Part shown: positions 25,783 to 34,157 of the stretch, in pieces
How the letters are laid out: each line of letters starts with the position of its first letter
How positions within the stretch are numbered: position 1 is the stretch's first letter
Assembly (NCBI RefSeq): GCF_014836945.1
Contig: NZ_JACSPX010000001.1
Span: 1,701,313-1,765,312, forward strand
Direction: 5' to 3'
Source of the DNA: Microbacterium commune
Lineage (GTDB): Bacteria > Actinomycetota > Actinomycetes > Actinomycetales > Microbacteriaceae
Length of the DNA stretch: 64,000 bases
Translations under genes and position numbers: made by a program
Notes under the pieces: model-generated
Told to the model about the DNA's origin: nothing
Databases searched by the model: none
What the model saw: the letters and a program-made list of their open reading frames with translations, nothing else

Positions 25783-26712
25783 TCAGACGGCCAGTCGGGC
25801 GACGGCGAGATCCTGCCAACCCATGCCGCAGGTCTTGACGATCCGCGGGCGGTCGGTCGCGGCGGGGGTCGCGCCGGTGAACAGCTCGTGCATGGTCACG
25901 ACGTCCTCGAGGCGCAGCATCCCGGCCTCGACCGCGACGATCACGTCACCGGCTTCAGATGCCGCGACCCGGCGGCTCTCCACCACGACCTGCGATCGGC
26001 CGACGAGCGCGGGGTCGAGTTCGGTGCGGTCGGGCTCGTGCGAGCCGATCGCGACGATCGTCGCGTCGTCGCGCACCGATTCGGAGGGGAACAGGGGAGC
26101 GGATGCCGTGGTCGCGCAGACGATGAGGTCGGCGGCCGCGATGTCGTCGAAGGTGCCTGCGCGCATGTCGGCGTCGGGCGCGTAGCAGCGGGAGACCTCG
26201 ACGGCGGATGCCGTGCGTCCGGCATCCCGCCCGATGATGCGCACCGAGCGCAGCGGGCGAATCGCCGCGAACGCCTCGACGTGACGGACCGACTGCGGAC
26301 CGGTGCCGATGACGACGAGATCGCCGGCGCTCTGGTCGGCGAGCACGTCCGCGCAGGCAGCGGAGACCGCGGGGGTGCGCAGGCTCGTCAGCGCGGTGCC
26401 GTCGAGGATGGCAGTAGGGGCGAGGGTCTGGCCGTCGACGAGGATGTAGACGCCCTGGATGCGTTCGAGACCGCGCGCCGGGTTGCCCGGTGCGACCGTG
26501 GCGAACTTCTGCCCCACGGCGCCGCCCGCGGCAGCGGGCATGAGCAGCAGCTGTCCGTTGGGGACGTCGAGGATCTGACGCGTGAGGTCGTGCTCGGGGT
26601 CGAAACCGTCTCGCAGCGTGCTCTGAACGGCCGCGATGGCGGCGGACATGCTCACCCGCTCGGCGAGCAGCTGCGCGTTGACCAGGGCGAGATCGGCGAT
26701 GACGTCGGGCAT
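25783..26712 (-). CDS. Ornithine cyclodeaminase/mu-crystallin family protein, probable pyrroline-2-carboxylate reductase
   Basis: 309 residues. GGAVGQKFATVAPGNPARGL and ILDGTALTSLRTPAVSAACAD are hallmark stretches of the family, and LVVIGTGPQSVRHVEAFA is the NAD(P)-binding loop. Members next to proline racemase genes reduce delta1-pyrroline-2-carboxylate to L-proline. It is the first gene of a leftward operon with the second racemase and the amidohydrolase. A predicted operator lies 22 bp before the start. Confidence 0.82.
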   Translation of the reverse strand: MPDVIADLALVNAQLLAERVSMSAAIAAVQSTLRDGFDPEHDLTRQILDVPNGQLLLMPAAAGGAVGQKFATVAPGNPARGLERIQGVYILVDGQTLAPTAILDGTALTSLRTPAVSAACADVLADQSAGDLVVIGTGPQSVRHVEAFAAIRPLRSVRIIGRDAGRTASAVEVSRCYAPDADMRAGTFDDIAAADLIVCATTASAPLFPSESVRDDATIVAIGSHEPDRTELDPALVGRSQVVVESRRVAASEAGDVIVAVEAGMLRLEDVVTMHELFTGATPAATDRPRIVKTCGMGWQDLAVARLAV

Positions 26713-26733
26713 GCTCCCAATCTAGGATCAAAA

Positions 26734-26755
26734 CAGTAATATGTCACGCGCTATC
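26734..26755. promoter_or_regulatory. Predicted GntR operator, copy B (upstream of the ocd-family gene)
   Basis: GTAATATGTCACGCGCTATC occupies 26736-26755 and matches copy A at 17 of these 20 bases, including the spacing. The core ATGT-C-ACGC is at 26741-26749. It would overlap the promoter of the leftward ocd-racemase-amidohydrolase operon. Confidence 0.65.
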
Positions 26756-26781
26756 ACCGCGTTCGCTGGTGCTCGTCTCGA

Positions 26782-26812
26782 TTGGCGAAGCGGGGGAGGG
26801 ATGTCGTAAGCT
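26782..26812 (+). promoter_or_regulatory. Possible promoter of the tRNA-Ser gene
   Basis: TTGGCG (26782-26787) and TAAGCT (26807-26812, fits TANNNT) are spaced 19 bases and end 8 bp before the tRNA. Weak match. Confidence 0.3.
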
Positions 26813-26819
26813 GGACGAC

Positions 26820-26910
26820 GGTGACGTGTCCGAGCGGCCGAAGGTGCAACTCTCGAAAAGTTGTGTAGGGTAACCCCCTACCGTGGGTTCAAATCCCACC
26901 GTCACCGCCA
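26820..26910 (+). tRNA. tRNA-Ser (anticodon CGA)
   Basis: The 7-bp acceptor stem GGTGACG (26820-26826) pairs with CGTCACC (26900-26906), followed by discriminator G and an encoded CCA (26908-26910). The anticodon stem CAACT/AGTTG encloses loop CTCGAAA with anticodon CGA at 26854-26856. A long variable arm (GTAGGGTAACCCCCTAC) marks it as class II, as expected for serine. The T arm contains GGGTTCAAATCCC. It reads UCG codons, which are abundant in this GC-rich genome. Confidence 0.97.
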
Positions 26911-26912
26911 TG

Positions 26913-26938
26913 AAAACCCCCGAGAAATCGGGGGTTTT
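26913..26938 (+). terminator. Terminator of the tRNA-Ser gene
   Basis: AAAACCCCCGA (26913-26923) pairs perfectly with TCGGGGGTTTT (26928-26938) around GAAA, 2 bp after the CCA end. A strong intrinsic-type hairpin ending in T4. Confidence 0.85.
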
Positions 26939-26989
26939 CCCGTATCCGACAGCGGCGTGCGACCAGACGGTGCGCGTTTCGCCGACCGG

Positions 26990-27430
26990 TCACTTCCCCC
27001 GCGCGTCCGCGCGCTCCGCGTCGGAGTTCGGCGTCCAGCCGAACCAGCCGTCCTCTGCGGGGATCACGCTCCAGTCGCCGCAGGCGAAGACCGTTTTCGC
27101 CGCGTAAGGGTCCGGTGCGTCGTCGAGAGTCCACACCGGTGCCGAGCGTCGCTCCACATCCGCGCAGTCGCCGGCGAGAGGGGATTCACCGGTGAGCAGG
27201 ATGACCACGTCATCGGACTTCTCCGACGTCGAGGTGCGCACGGTGATGTCGGTGGCATCCGCGGGGAGCCACGGCGCGTCGACCTCGGCCTCCGCACGGA
27301 ACGCGGCGAGGTCGTCGAAGGTGTGCGTGGACTGCTGGTGGACGAGCTCCTCGTACACCGCGCATCCGGTCAGGGAGAACCCCGCTGCGGCGATCAAAGC
27401 GGAAGTGGCGAGGACTGTGCGTGCGTTCAT
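26990..27430 (-). CDS. Small predicted lipoprotein of unknown function
   Basis: 146 residues from ATG 27430, which starts directly at a signal peptide (ARTVLATSALIAAAGFSLTGC) with lipobox LTGC; the longer frame adds an arginine-rich lead with no signal. The mature part has two more cysteines (AGDCADVE, VFACGDW) and tryptophans near the end (DGWFGWTPNSD). No family recognised. It lies alone between the tRNA and the second GntR gene. Confidence 0.7.
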   Translation of the reverse strand: MNARTVLATSALIAAAGFSLTGCAVYEELVHQQSTHTFDDLAAFRAEAEVDAPWLPADATDITVRTSTSEKSDDVVILLTGESPLAGDCADVERRSAPVWTLDDAPDPYAAKTVFACGDWSVIPAEDGWFGWTPNSDAERADARGK

Positions 27431-27523
27431 GCTTCTAGCCTCGCCGCAGCGGATCCGCGCCGCGTCGTGCGTGCGAGGTATCCGCGTACGTCGCACGGAT
27501 GATCCGCCACGCGGCGAGCGGCG

Positions 27524-28201
27524 TCAGCTGCCTGCTTCGGGCCGTCCCGCCCACCAGCCGATCACGTGGCCGATGTGCTGGTGCATGAGGCGCTCCGCGC
27601 GCTCGCCCTCGCCTGCCGCGAGCAGGTCCAGCAGCTCGTGGTGCTCGGCTGCCGAGCGCGACAGCTGCTCGGTCGCCAGCAGGCCGGCAAGGCCCGGCAG
27701 GCGGGTCTCCTTGCGCAGCTGCGAGATGAGCGCGGCCAGGCGCGGGTTGCCGCTATGCACGTTGATGGCCTCGTGGAAGGCGCGATCGGCTTCGAGGTAC
27801 GTGGTGAGGTCGCCGCTGGAGGCGCCCTCGACGATGGCATCCGCCGTCGCGCGCAGCTTCTCGATGGCATCCGCCGGGATCTGTCCCGCGAGCTCGCGCA
27901 TCACCGGCGGCTCGAGCAGTCGCCGCACCGCGACGATGTTCGCCACCTCGTCATCGCGCACTTCGGTGACGCGGAATCCCTTGTTGCGCACCGCCTCGAC
28001 GAAGCCGAGCTTCTCGAGGTTCAGCATCGCTTCGCGCACCGGCGTGGCCGAGACGTTGAATCGGGCGGCGAGCGCGGGCGCCGAGAAGAGCTCGCCGGGG
28101 GCCATCTCTCCGGCGCGGATCGCCGCCTCGAGCGCCACCTCCACGCGCTCACGCAGATTCATCACCGGCTGCAGGGGAGTGACGACGGAGGGGAGTGTCA
28201 T
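27524..28201 (-). CDS. GntR-family (FCD subfamily) regulator, paralogue of the one at 12252
   Basis: 225 residues from ATG 28201; an upstream in-frame extension would run into a palindrome. LRERVEVALEAAIRAGEMAPGELFSAPALAARFNVSATPVREAMLNLEKLGF is the GntR winged helix. The FCD domain has ADRAFHEAINVHSGNPRL and LMHQHIGHVIGWW, with metal-type histidines. The recognition helix FNVSATPVREAMLNL is nearly identical to FGVSATPVREAMLNL of the other regulator, so the two may share operators. It lies last in the leftward opp-peptidase-deaminase series, after a terminator. Confidence 0.9.
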   Translation of the reverse strand: MTLPSVVTPLQPVMNLRERVEVALEAAIRAGEMAPGELFSAPALAARFNVSATPVREAMLNLEKLGFVEAVRNKGFRVTEVRDDEVANIVAVRRLLEPPVMRELAGQIPADAIEKLRATADAIVEGASSGDLTTYLEADRAFHEAINVHSGNPRLAALISQLRKETRLPGLAGLLATEQLSRSAAEHHELLDLLAAGEGERAERLMHQHIGHVIGWWAGRPEAGS

Positions 28202-28223
28202 GAACGACCACCGATCAAGAAGC

Positions 28224-28256
28224 GTAGGCAGTGCCATGCGGCATGGCACTGCCTAC
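28224..28256. promoter_or_regulatory. 33-bp perfect palindrome upstream of the second GntR gene
   Basis: GTAGGCAGTGCCATGC (28224-28239) and its exact reverse complement (28241-28256) flank a single central G. It sits 23 bp before the regulator start. A 16-bp perfect dyad suggests an autoregulatory operator or a stable RNA hairpin in the leader. It does not resemble the ATGT-N-ACAT sites. Confidence 0.65.
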
Positions 28257-28269
28257 GAAACTATCGGAT

Positions 28270-28313
28270 GCCGTGGATGCGCGGCGACAGCACGCCGCCC
28301 GCGCATCCACGGC
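28270..28313 (-). terminator. Terminator after the deaminase gene
   Basis: GCCGTGGATGCGC (28270-28282) and GCGCATCCACGGC (28301-28313) form a perfect 13-bp stem with an inner GGCG/CGCC pair. It begins 6 bp past the stop of the leftward DHDPS-family gene. Confidence 0.75.
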
Positions 28314-28318
28314 GTGGA

Positions 28319-29224
28319 TCACTTGCCGTAGCCCTTGGCGGCGGCTTCTTCGGTGTCGGCGACGATGCGGTCGGCGACGTCCTTCGGAAGGGGCAGGCGC
28401 GGCGGGCGGCAGGGGCCGCCGTACAGGCCGAGCACGTCCATCGAGAGCTTGATGGACTCGACGAACTCCGTCTTGGTGTCCCAGCGCAGCAGCTTGTGCA
28501 GGTCGCGGTAGATCACCTTGGCGCGCTCGAGGTCGCGCACGTCTCCCGAGGTCGACAGGCGGAACAGCTCGACGGTGGCCTGCGGGATGGCGTTGGGGTA
28601 GCCGGCCACCCAGCCGACGGCTCCCGCGATGCCGACCTCGAGAACGCTGTCGTCGGTGCCGATCAGGATGTCGATGTCGGGAGCGAGCTCCTTGATCTCG
28701 TAGATGCGCCGGGGGTCGCCGGTGAACTCCTTCACGCCCACCATGTGGCCGGCCTCGTGGATCTCGGCGATCAGGTCGGGCACGAGGTCGACCTTGGTGT
28801 CGATGGGGTTGTTGTAGCCCACGATGGGCAGGCCCACCGCTGCGACGGTGGCGTAGTGGTGCTTCACCTGCTCACGGTTCGCCCGATACGTGTTCGGAGG
28901 CAGCAGCATGACGCAGTCCGCGCCGGCCTTCGCGGCCTGCTCGGCCCAGTGCGCCGACTGCAGCGCACCGTAGGCGCCGACGCCCGCCATCACCGAGAAG
29001 CCCTCGGGGGCGGCGTCAACGGCGACCTCGATCACCTTCGCGCGCTCCTGCTCGCTGAGGTTCTGGTATTCACCCAGCGAGCCGTTCGGCGCAATCCCGT
29101 CGCAACCGTTCTCGGCGAGGAAGCGCACGTGATCGGCGAAACGGTCGTAGTCGACCGAGAGGTCGTCCTTGAACGGCAGGGCGGATGCGACGATCACGCC
29201 ATGCCAGGGAGCCTTCTGAGACAT
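28319..29224 (-). CDS. DHDPS/NAL-family enzyme, probable pyrroline-4-hydroxy-2-carboxylate deaminase
   Basis: 301-residue TIM-barrel lyase. The family residues are all visible: GSLGE at 48-52, catalytic Y137 in GYNNP and the Schiff-base K165 in GVKEFTGD. Family members include DapA, N-acetylneuraminate lyase and the hydroxyproline-pathway deaminase. Beside an epimerase, a D-amino-acid dehydrogenase and a KGSADH-type dehydrogenase, the deaminase is the missing step: conversion of the pyrroline product to 2-oxoglutarate semialdehyde plus ammonia. AGGAA lies ahead of ATG 29224. Confidence 0.8.
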   Translation of the reverse strand: MSQKAPWHGVIVASALPFKDDLSVDYDRFADHVRFLAENGCDGIAPNGSLGEYQNLSEQERAKVIEVAVDAAPEGFSVMAGVGAYGALQSAHWAEQAAKAGADCVMLLPPNTYRANREQVKHHYATVAAVGLPIVGYNNPIDTKVDLVPDLIAEIHEAGHMVGVKEFTGDPRRIYEIKELAPDIDILIGTDDSVLEVGIAGAVGWVAGYPNAIPQATVELFRLSTSGDVRDLERAKVIYRDLHKLLRWDTKTEFVESIKLSMDVLGLYGGPCRPPRLPLPKDVADRIVADTEEAAAKGYGK

Positions 29225-29268
29225 CTTTGTTCCTTTCCAGCTTTCGCGGCGCTGAAGCCGTTGGTCAT

Positions 29269-29277
29269 ATGTAACAT
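29269..29277. promoter_or_regulatory. Predicted GntR operator, copy D (upstream of the deaminase gene)
   Basis: ATGTAACAT is a perfect ATGT-N-ACAT palindrome, extended to CATATGTAACATATT. It is 45 bp before the deaminase start and 2 bp from the stop of the upstream peptidase, marking an internal promoter. Confidence 0.6.
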
Positions 29278-29278
29278 A

Positions 29279-30766
29279 TTACAGTACGGAGGCCATCCAG
29301 TGCTCCAACCCTGCGGAATCGATCGGCAGCGCGTCGCTGAGCACCTCGATCCCGCTGTCGGTCACGACGACGTCGTCCTCGATGCGCACGCCGATACCCC
29401 GCAGCTCCGGCGGCACGGTCTCATCCCACGCGTGGAAGTACAGACCCGGCTCGACCGTGAGCGCCATGCCCGGCTGCATGCTCGCCTCGAAGTACTGCGC
29501 GTACGATGACGCCCCGCAGTCGTGCACGTCGAGTCCGAGGTGGTGTCCGACGCCGCACACGATGTAGCGGCGGTGGTGCTGACCATTCGCCGCGAGCGCT
29601 TCGTCGACCGAGACCGGCAGCAGCCCCCAGTCGGAGAGACCCTGTGCGAGCACCTCCATGCACGCGATGTGGAAGTCCCGCCAGTCGCGACCGGGTGCTA
29701 CCGCGGCGAGGCCGGCGCGGTGCGAGCGCTCGACCAGGTCGTGCACCTCGCGCTGCGCCGTGGTGAAGCGTCCGCTCGCCGGGAGCGTTCGCGTCACATC
29801 GGCGGTGTATCCACTGCGGTTCTCCACTCCCATGTCCAGCAGCAGCAGCGCTTCGGGATCGACCGGGCTGTCGGCGCGCACCCAGTGCAGGATGGGCGCA
29901 TTCGCTCCCGAGCCGACGATGCTCGCGTACCCGGGTGCCTGGCCGACCGTGCGGGCGTGCCGGTCGAAGGTCCCCTGCAGCCAGCGCTCGCCGCCGTGCT
30001 GCACGGCGTGGGGGATCTCTCGGCGCACCTGGGCGAATCCCTCGACGGTGTGCTGCACGGCCGCGCGCAGCTCGGCGAGCTCCCACGCGTCCTTCTGCAT
30101 TCGCAGCGCGGAGAGCGTCTGGGCGAGCTCGGCTGAGCGTGCCCGGGCGCCCAGCTGCCGACCGGGCACGGCGCCCACGACCGCACTGCCCGCGATGAGC
30201 GCGTCGTCGGGCACAGCGAGCTCGTCCAGTTCGCGTACGCGCACGTCCAGGGCGTCGGCCAGCTCAGCGGTGCCGGCGAGCGGACCGACCCAGAGCTCGC
30301 CGTGGGTGGGGTCGGCATGGAAGGCGGCGGCGCCGGGACGCGCGGGCGGGATGATGTACAGCGTCGCGTCATGTCCTCCGGCACGGGGGGTGAGCACGAG
30401 CACCCCGTCCTCCACACCGAAGCCCACCAGCCAGAGGAAGTCGCTGTGTGCGCGGAAGTCGAAGAAGAAGTCGTTCAGTCGCGCGTGTGCGCGCCCCGCG
30501 GCGACGACGAGGGTGCGACCCGGAAGGGCGGTCGAGAGGCGCTCGCGGTGACGGGCGGCCGCCTGCGCGGCGCCGGGCTCCACCCGCGGCGTGCGGTCGG
30601 CATCACCCCAACCGGTTCTCATCCAGTCGGTGAAACCCGAGGCGGCCGCGAGTGACGGCATCCGTGGATCCTGCGAGTCGGAGCGGGCGTTCGGGATGCC
30701 GCTCTCCCAGTCGACGACGTGCACCTCGGCGCCGTAGCCGGTGGGCTGGTGGTGGTGATTGCTCAT
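29279..30766 (-). CDS. pepP: M24-family Xaa-Pro aminopeptidase
   Basis: Cleaves N-terminal residues that precede proline. 495 residues from ATG 30766 (GGAGA 4 bases upstream). The N-terminal aminopeptidase-P domain covers ~80-240 (DFFFDFRAHSDFLWLVGF). The metal ligands of the pita-bread fold are visible: LLLLDMGVE...TADVTRT (two Asp), CGVGHHLGLDVHD (His), LTVEPGLYF (Glu) and GVRIEDDVVV (Glu). It follows the iminopeptidase gene and sits with the peptide transporter, so it likely processes imported proline- or hydroxyproline-containing peptides in the cytoplasm. Confidence 0.9.
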   Translation of the reverse strand: MSNHHHQPTGYGAEVHVVDWESGIPNARSDSQDPRMPSLAAASGFTDWMRTGWGDADRTPRVEPGAAQAAARHRERLSTALPGRTLVVAAGRAHARLNDFFFDFRAHSDFLWLVGFGVEDGVLVLTPRAGGHDATLYIIPPARPGAAAFHADPTHGELWVGPLAGTAELADALDVRVRELDELAVPDDALIAGSAVVGAVPGRQLGARARSAELAQTLSALRMQKDAWELAELRAAVQHTVEGFAQVRREIPHAVQHGGERWLQGTFDRHARTVGQAPGYASIVGSGANAPILHWVRADSPVDPEALLLLDMGVENRSGYTADVTRTLPASGRFTTAQREVHDLVERSHRAGLAAVAPGRDWRDFHIACMEVLAQGLSDWGLLPVSVDEALAANGQHHRRYIVCGVGHHLGLDVHDCGASSYAQYFEASMQPGMALTVEPGLYFHAWDETVPPELRGIGVRIEDDVVVTDSGIEVLSDALPIDSAGLEHWMASVL

Positions 30767-30822
30767 GCTGTCTCCAGAGGGTCGTCGGGCGGGGAACAGG
30801 TGCGGATGGCGCACCCGCCGGG

Positions 30823-32133
30823 TCAGGATCGTTCGCCGCCGCGCCCGCCGAGGCGCCATTCGAGTGCGGTGAACAGCCGCTCGGCGACGCCGTCCATGAC
30901 GATGCCGTCGTGCTCGTGCTCGTTGGTGACCCACGCGTGCAGCCCGCCCACGCGGGCCGCGGTGTCGAGCGAGAGCCCGGCGTCGACGTACATGTCGTCG
31001 AAGTACACCACCGCCTCGACCGGCACTTCGTTCGCGCCGAGCCGCGCGGTGTCGTACAGCTCGATCGGCCATTCCCGTGCGGCGAGCAGCTCGACCCCCG
31101 CGCGGAAGCCGCGCAGCGCACGGACCTCCTCGAACATCCAGGGGAACACCATCTCGCCGGTGAACAGCACCGGCCGCGCACCCTCGTCGAACTCCGGGTG
31201 CCGTTCCCGCTCGCGCTGCGCCGCCCAGCCCGTCGGCCCTGCGCCGTAGATGCTCTCCTGCAGGGCGATGAACAGCGGGTTTCCGGCGAACGCGGTGGCC
31301 GCGCCCACCGAGGCGAGGAAGGTGTCGCTCAAGCGTGTCTCGGCCCGATCGGCGAACGCCTCGTCGAAGAGCCAGTGCACCCGATCGAAGCCCGGGCCCA
31401 TGCCGAAGTCGAAGCCCAGCGTCTGCAGGCGGCGCACGGTGAGGCGGTCGCCGTCGGCGAGGCGGACGTCCTGCGCCTGCAGGGTGTCCGCGACCTGCGC
31501 GATGCGCTCGGCGAGGTGCGGGGCGCGCTCACGGAACTGCCGGTTCTTCTCCACCACGCGCGGGAACGTGCGCCGGTAGACCTCCGCCGGGTCGGGATCG
31601 AGCGAGGGGAGCCCGCCCGCGACCGCGGAGGCGACGATCGCCTCGGGGAAGGCGGAGAGGTAGTGCAGTGTGAGGAAGCCGCCGTAGCTCTGCCCGATCG
31701 TCCACCAGCGGCGCCCGCCGTAGTGTGCGGCGCGCAGCGCCTCGAAGTCGCGCACGATCGAGTCCGCCCGGTGCAGCGACAGCCGTCGCGCGGCCTCCTC
31801 GGCCGGCATCTCGGCGAACCGCGACCCCGACAGTGGCGTCGACCGGCCGGTGCCGCGCTGGTCGGGCACGATGAGCCGGAAGCGCGACAGCGCGGCGGCG
31901 ACCCAGTCGCCCCGACCCACCGGTCGCACGCCCTTGCCGCCGGGACCGCCCTGCAGGTGCAGCAGCAGCGGCAGGTCGTCGTGGCGGCGCTCGGCGGCGA
32001 CGAATTCACGGGCGAAGATCTCGATGGTCTCGCCGTCGGGGTCGTTCCAGTCCAGGGGCACGGTGGTCCACACGTCGCGGGCCACGATGTCCTTGCCGAC
32101 GAAGTACGTGCTGTCAGAGGTCACGCAGGTCAC
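30823..32133 (-). CDS. pip: Alpha/beta hydrolase, proline iminopeptidase (S33 family)
   Basis: Removes N-terminal proline from peptides. 436 residues. The oxyanion stretch LLLHLQGGPGGKGVRP, VPDQRGTGRSTPL and nucleophile elbow GQSYGGFLTLHYL (Ser) are typical of the S33 group. The likely Asp-containing stretch is VYFDDMYVDAGLS, and the His may be in GGLHAWVTNEHEHDG. Encoded between the dipeptide transporter and the Xaa-Pro aminopeptidase, same strand. Confidence 0.88.
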   Translation of the reverse strand: MTCVTSDSTYFVGKDIVARDVWTTVPLDWNDPDGETIEIFAREFVAAERRHDDLPLLLHLQGGPGGKGVRPVGRGDWVAAALSRFRLIVPDQRGTGRSTPLSGSRFAEMPAEEAARRLSLHRADSIVRDFEALRAAHYGGRRWWTIGQSYGGFLTLHYLSAFPEAIVASAVAGGLPSLDPDPAEVYRRTFPRVVEKNRQFRERAPHLAERIAQVADTLQAQDVRLADGDRLTVRRLQTLGFDFGMGPGFDRVHWLFDEAFADRAETRLSDTFLASVGAATAFAGNPLFIALQESIYGAGPTGWAAQRERERHPEFDEGARPVLFTGEMVFPWMFEEVRALRGFRAGVELLAAREWPIELYDTARLGANEVPVEAVVYFDDMYVDAGLSLDTAARVGGLHAWVTNEHEHDGIVMDGVAERLFTALEWRLGGRGGERS

Positions 32134-32235
32134 CTTGCCTTCCGATGGGGATGCCCGCGGTTCGCAGGCTCCGATCCAGTCTGCCCGGGGCTGCCGGGTC
32201 CGGTGGCGCCGCGCCCGCCGTGACCGGTGCCGCGC

Positions 32236-33201
32236 TCACTGCGCCCGGGTGCGCACCCGGGAGTCGAGCAGCGCGTAGAAGAGGTCGACGATGAGGTTCG
32301 AGAGCACGACGAACAGTCCGCCGAGCAGCACGACGGCGATCACGACCGGCCGATCCTGCATGGCGACGCTGGTCACCGCGAGCGCCCCGACGCCCTGCAG
32401 GCCGAAGACCTGCTCGATCACGATCACACCACCCAGCAGCAGCCCGATGTCGATGCCGAGCTGGGTGACCAGCGGCGGCATGGCGCTGCGGAAGGCGTGC
32501 ACGTAGATCACACGCCGCTCGGTGAGTCCCTTCGCCCGTGCGGTGCGCACATAGTCCTCGCCGAGCACGTCGAGCATCTGCCCGCGGGTGAGCCGCGCGT
32601 ACACCGCCGCGGTGACCATCGCGAGGGTCAGCCACGGCAGCGCCAGGTGCCACGCCCACTGCAGAGGGTCGGTCGCGAAGGGCACGTAACCCGACGGCGG
32701 GAACAGGTTCACCCCGAACCGGGTGGGCAGGTAGTACAGCAGGTACAGGGCCAGCATGCCCAGCACGAAGGTGGGGAAGCTGATGCCGGCCAGCGCGAAC
32801 CCCTGACCCAGGCGGTCGCGGACGCTGCCCGGACGCTTGGCCGAGGCGATGCCGATCGGGATGCCGATCGCGAGCCACAGGACCACTGCGCCGAAGACCA
32901 GCGACATGGTCGCGGGGATCCGTGCCAGTACGAGATCGGCGACAGGCAGGCTCGAGCGGTACGAGAAGCCGAGATCGCCCTGCAGCAGGTTGCCGATGAA
33001 GATGAGGTACTGCTCCCAGATCGGCTTGTCGAGGCCGAGATTCGCCCGGATCTGCGCCATGAGCGCCTCGGTCGCCTTGTCGCCGGCGATGATCCGCGCC
33101 GGGTCGGAGGGCGTCACGTAGAACAGCACGAAGATGAACACGCTGAGCAGGAACAGCACCAGCAGGCCGAACCCGATGCGCGACAGCAGGAAGCGGATCA
33201 T
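32236..33201 (-). CDS. Oligopeptide/dipeptide ABC permease (DppB/OppB)
   Basis: 321 residues from ATG 33201, overlapping the neighbouring permease by 4 bases. It starts [27 protein letters not shown] and carries ARIIAGDKATEALMAQIRANLGLDKPIWEQY, the DppB domain signature. The ABC contact loop is EDYVRTARAKGLTERRVIYVHAFRSA. The longer frame reads through the other permease. Part of a four-gene peptide importer. Confidence 0.93.
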   Translation of the reverse strand: MIRFLLSRIGFGLLVLFLLSVFIFVLFYVTPSDPARIIAGDKATEALMAQIRANLGLDKPIWEQYLIFIGNLLQGDLGFSYRSSLPVADLVLARIPATMSLVFGAVVLWLAIGIPIGIASAKRPGSVRDRLGQGFALAGISFPTFVLGMLALYLLYYLPTRFGVNLFPPSGYVPFATDPLQWAWHLALPWLTLAMVTAAVYARLTRGQMLDVLGEDYVRTARAKGLTERRVIYVHAFRSAMPPLVTQLGIDIGLLLGGVIVIEQVFGLQGVGALAVTSVAMQDRPVVIAVVLLGGLFVVLSNLIVDLFYALLDSRVRTRAQ

Positions 33202-34157
33202 GCCCGCGCTCCCTTCGCAGAGGACGGATCGAGCGCGTCGCGAAGACCGTCGCCGACGAGGTTGAACGTGAGGGTCAGCGCCAGCAGGGCGAGGCCCGGC
33301 ACGAGCACCATCCATGGAGCGACGATGTACATCGATCCGTTGGAGGCGTCGGCGAGCATGTTGCCCCAGCTGGGCGTGGGCGGCACGGTGCCGAGGCCCA
33401 GGAACGACAGCGTGGCCTCGAACACGATGGCGGCGGGGATCATCAGCGTCGTGTACACCACGATCGGCACGACCAGGTTCGGCAGCACATCGCGGAACAT
33501 CGTGGCGATGGGGGACTGACCGAGCGAGCGGGCCGTCTCGATGAACTCCCGCTCACGCAGGGCGAGCACCTGCCCGCGGATGACGCGGGCCAGGCCCGCC
33601 CAGCTGAAGAACACGATCACCGAGATCGACAGCTGCAGGCTGGGCCCGAGCACCGACACCGTGGCGATCGCGACGAGCAGGAACGGCACGCTCATCACCA
33701 GATCGATGACGCGGCTGAGCACCGTGTCGACCACCCCGCCGAAGAAGCCGGCGGTCATCCCGATCAGGATGCCGATCGCCGAGGCCGCCAGTGACGCGAC
33801 CACGCCGACCAGCAGCGACACCTGGGCGCCGTAGGCGAGCCGCACCAGCAGGTCGCGGCCGAGCTGGTCGGTGCCGAGCAGGAACTCGCCGTTCGGTGGC
33901 ACGGGCATGCCGGCGGGCGACAGCCCGGTTTCGCGGAACTGCTCGGTGGGACCGTGTCCGGTCCACTGCGCGATCAGGGGCGCGCCGAGGGCGAAGATGA
34001 CGATGAGCACGATGACGACGGCCGAGCCCACGCTGGCCGGGTCACGGCGCAGCCGGCGGAGGGTGAGCTGCCACGAGCTCTTCACCCCGGATGCCGCGTC
34101 GGCGGCGCCCTTCGCCGGGATGAGCAGGGTCAGGGTCTCTTTCGAGAACGGGCTCAT
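33198..34157 (-). CDS. Oligopeptide/dipeptide ABC permease (DppC/OppC)
   Basis: 319 residues. The N-terminal cytosolic [27 protein letters not shown] is an OppC-type opening, then [31 protein letters not shown] and the contact loop [45 protein letters not shown] is a family hallmark. It overlaps the ATPase gene upstream and the DppB-type gene downstream by 4 bases each. Confidence 0.93.
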   Translation of the reverse strand: MSPFSKETLTLLIPAKGAADAASGVKSSWQLTLRRLRRDPASVGSAVVIVLIVIFALGAPLIAQWTGHGPTEQFRETGLSPAGMPVPPNGEFLLGTDQLGRDLLVRLAYGAQVSLLVGVVASLAASAIGILIGMTAGFFGGVVDTVLSRVIDLVMSVPFLLVAIATVSVLGPSLQLSISVIVFFSWAGLARVIRGQVLALREREFIETARSLGQSPIATMFRDVLPNLVVPIVVYTTLMIPAAIVFEATLSFLGLGTVPPTPSWGNMLADASNGSMYIVAPWMVLVPGLALLALTLTFNLVGDGLRDALDPSSAKGARA

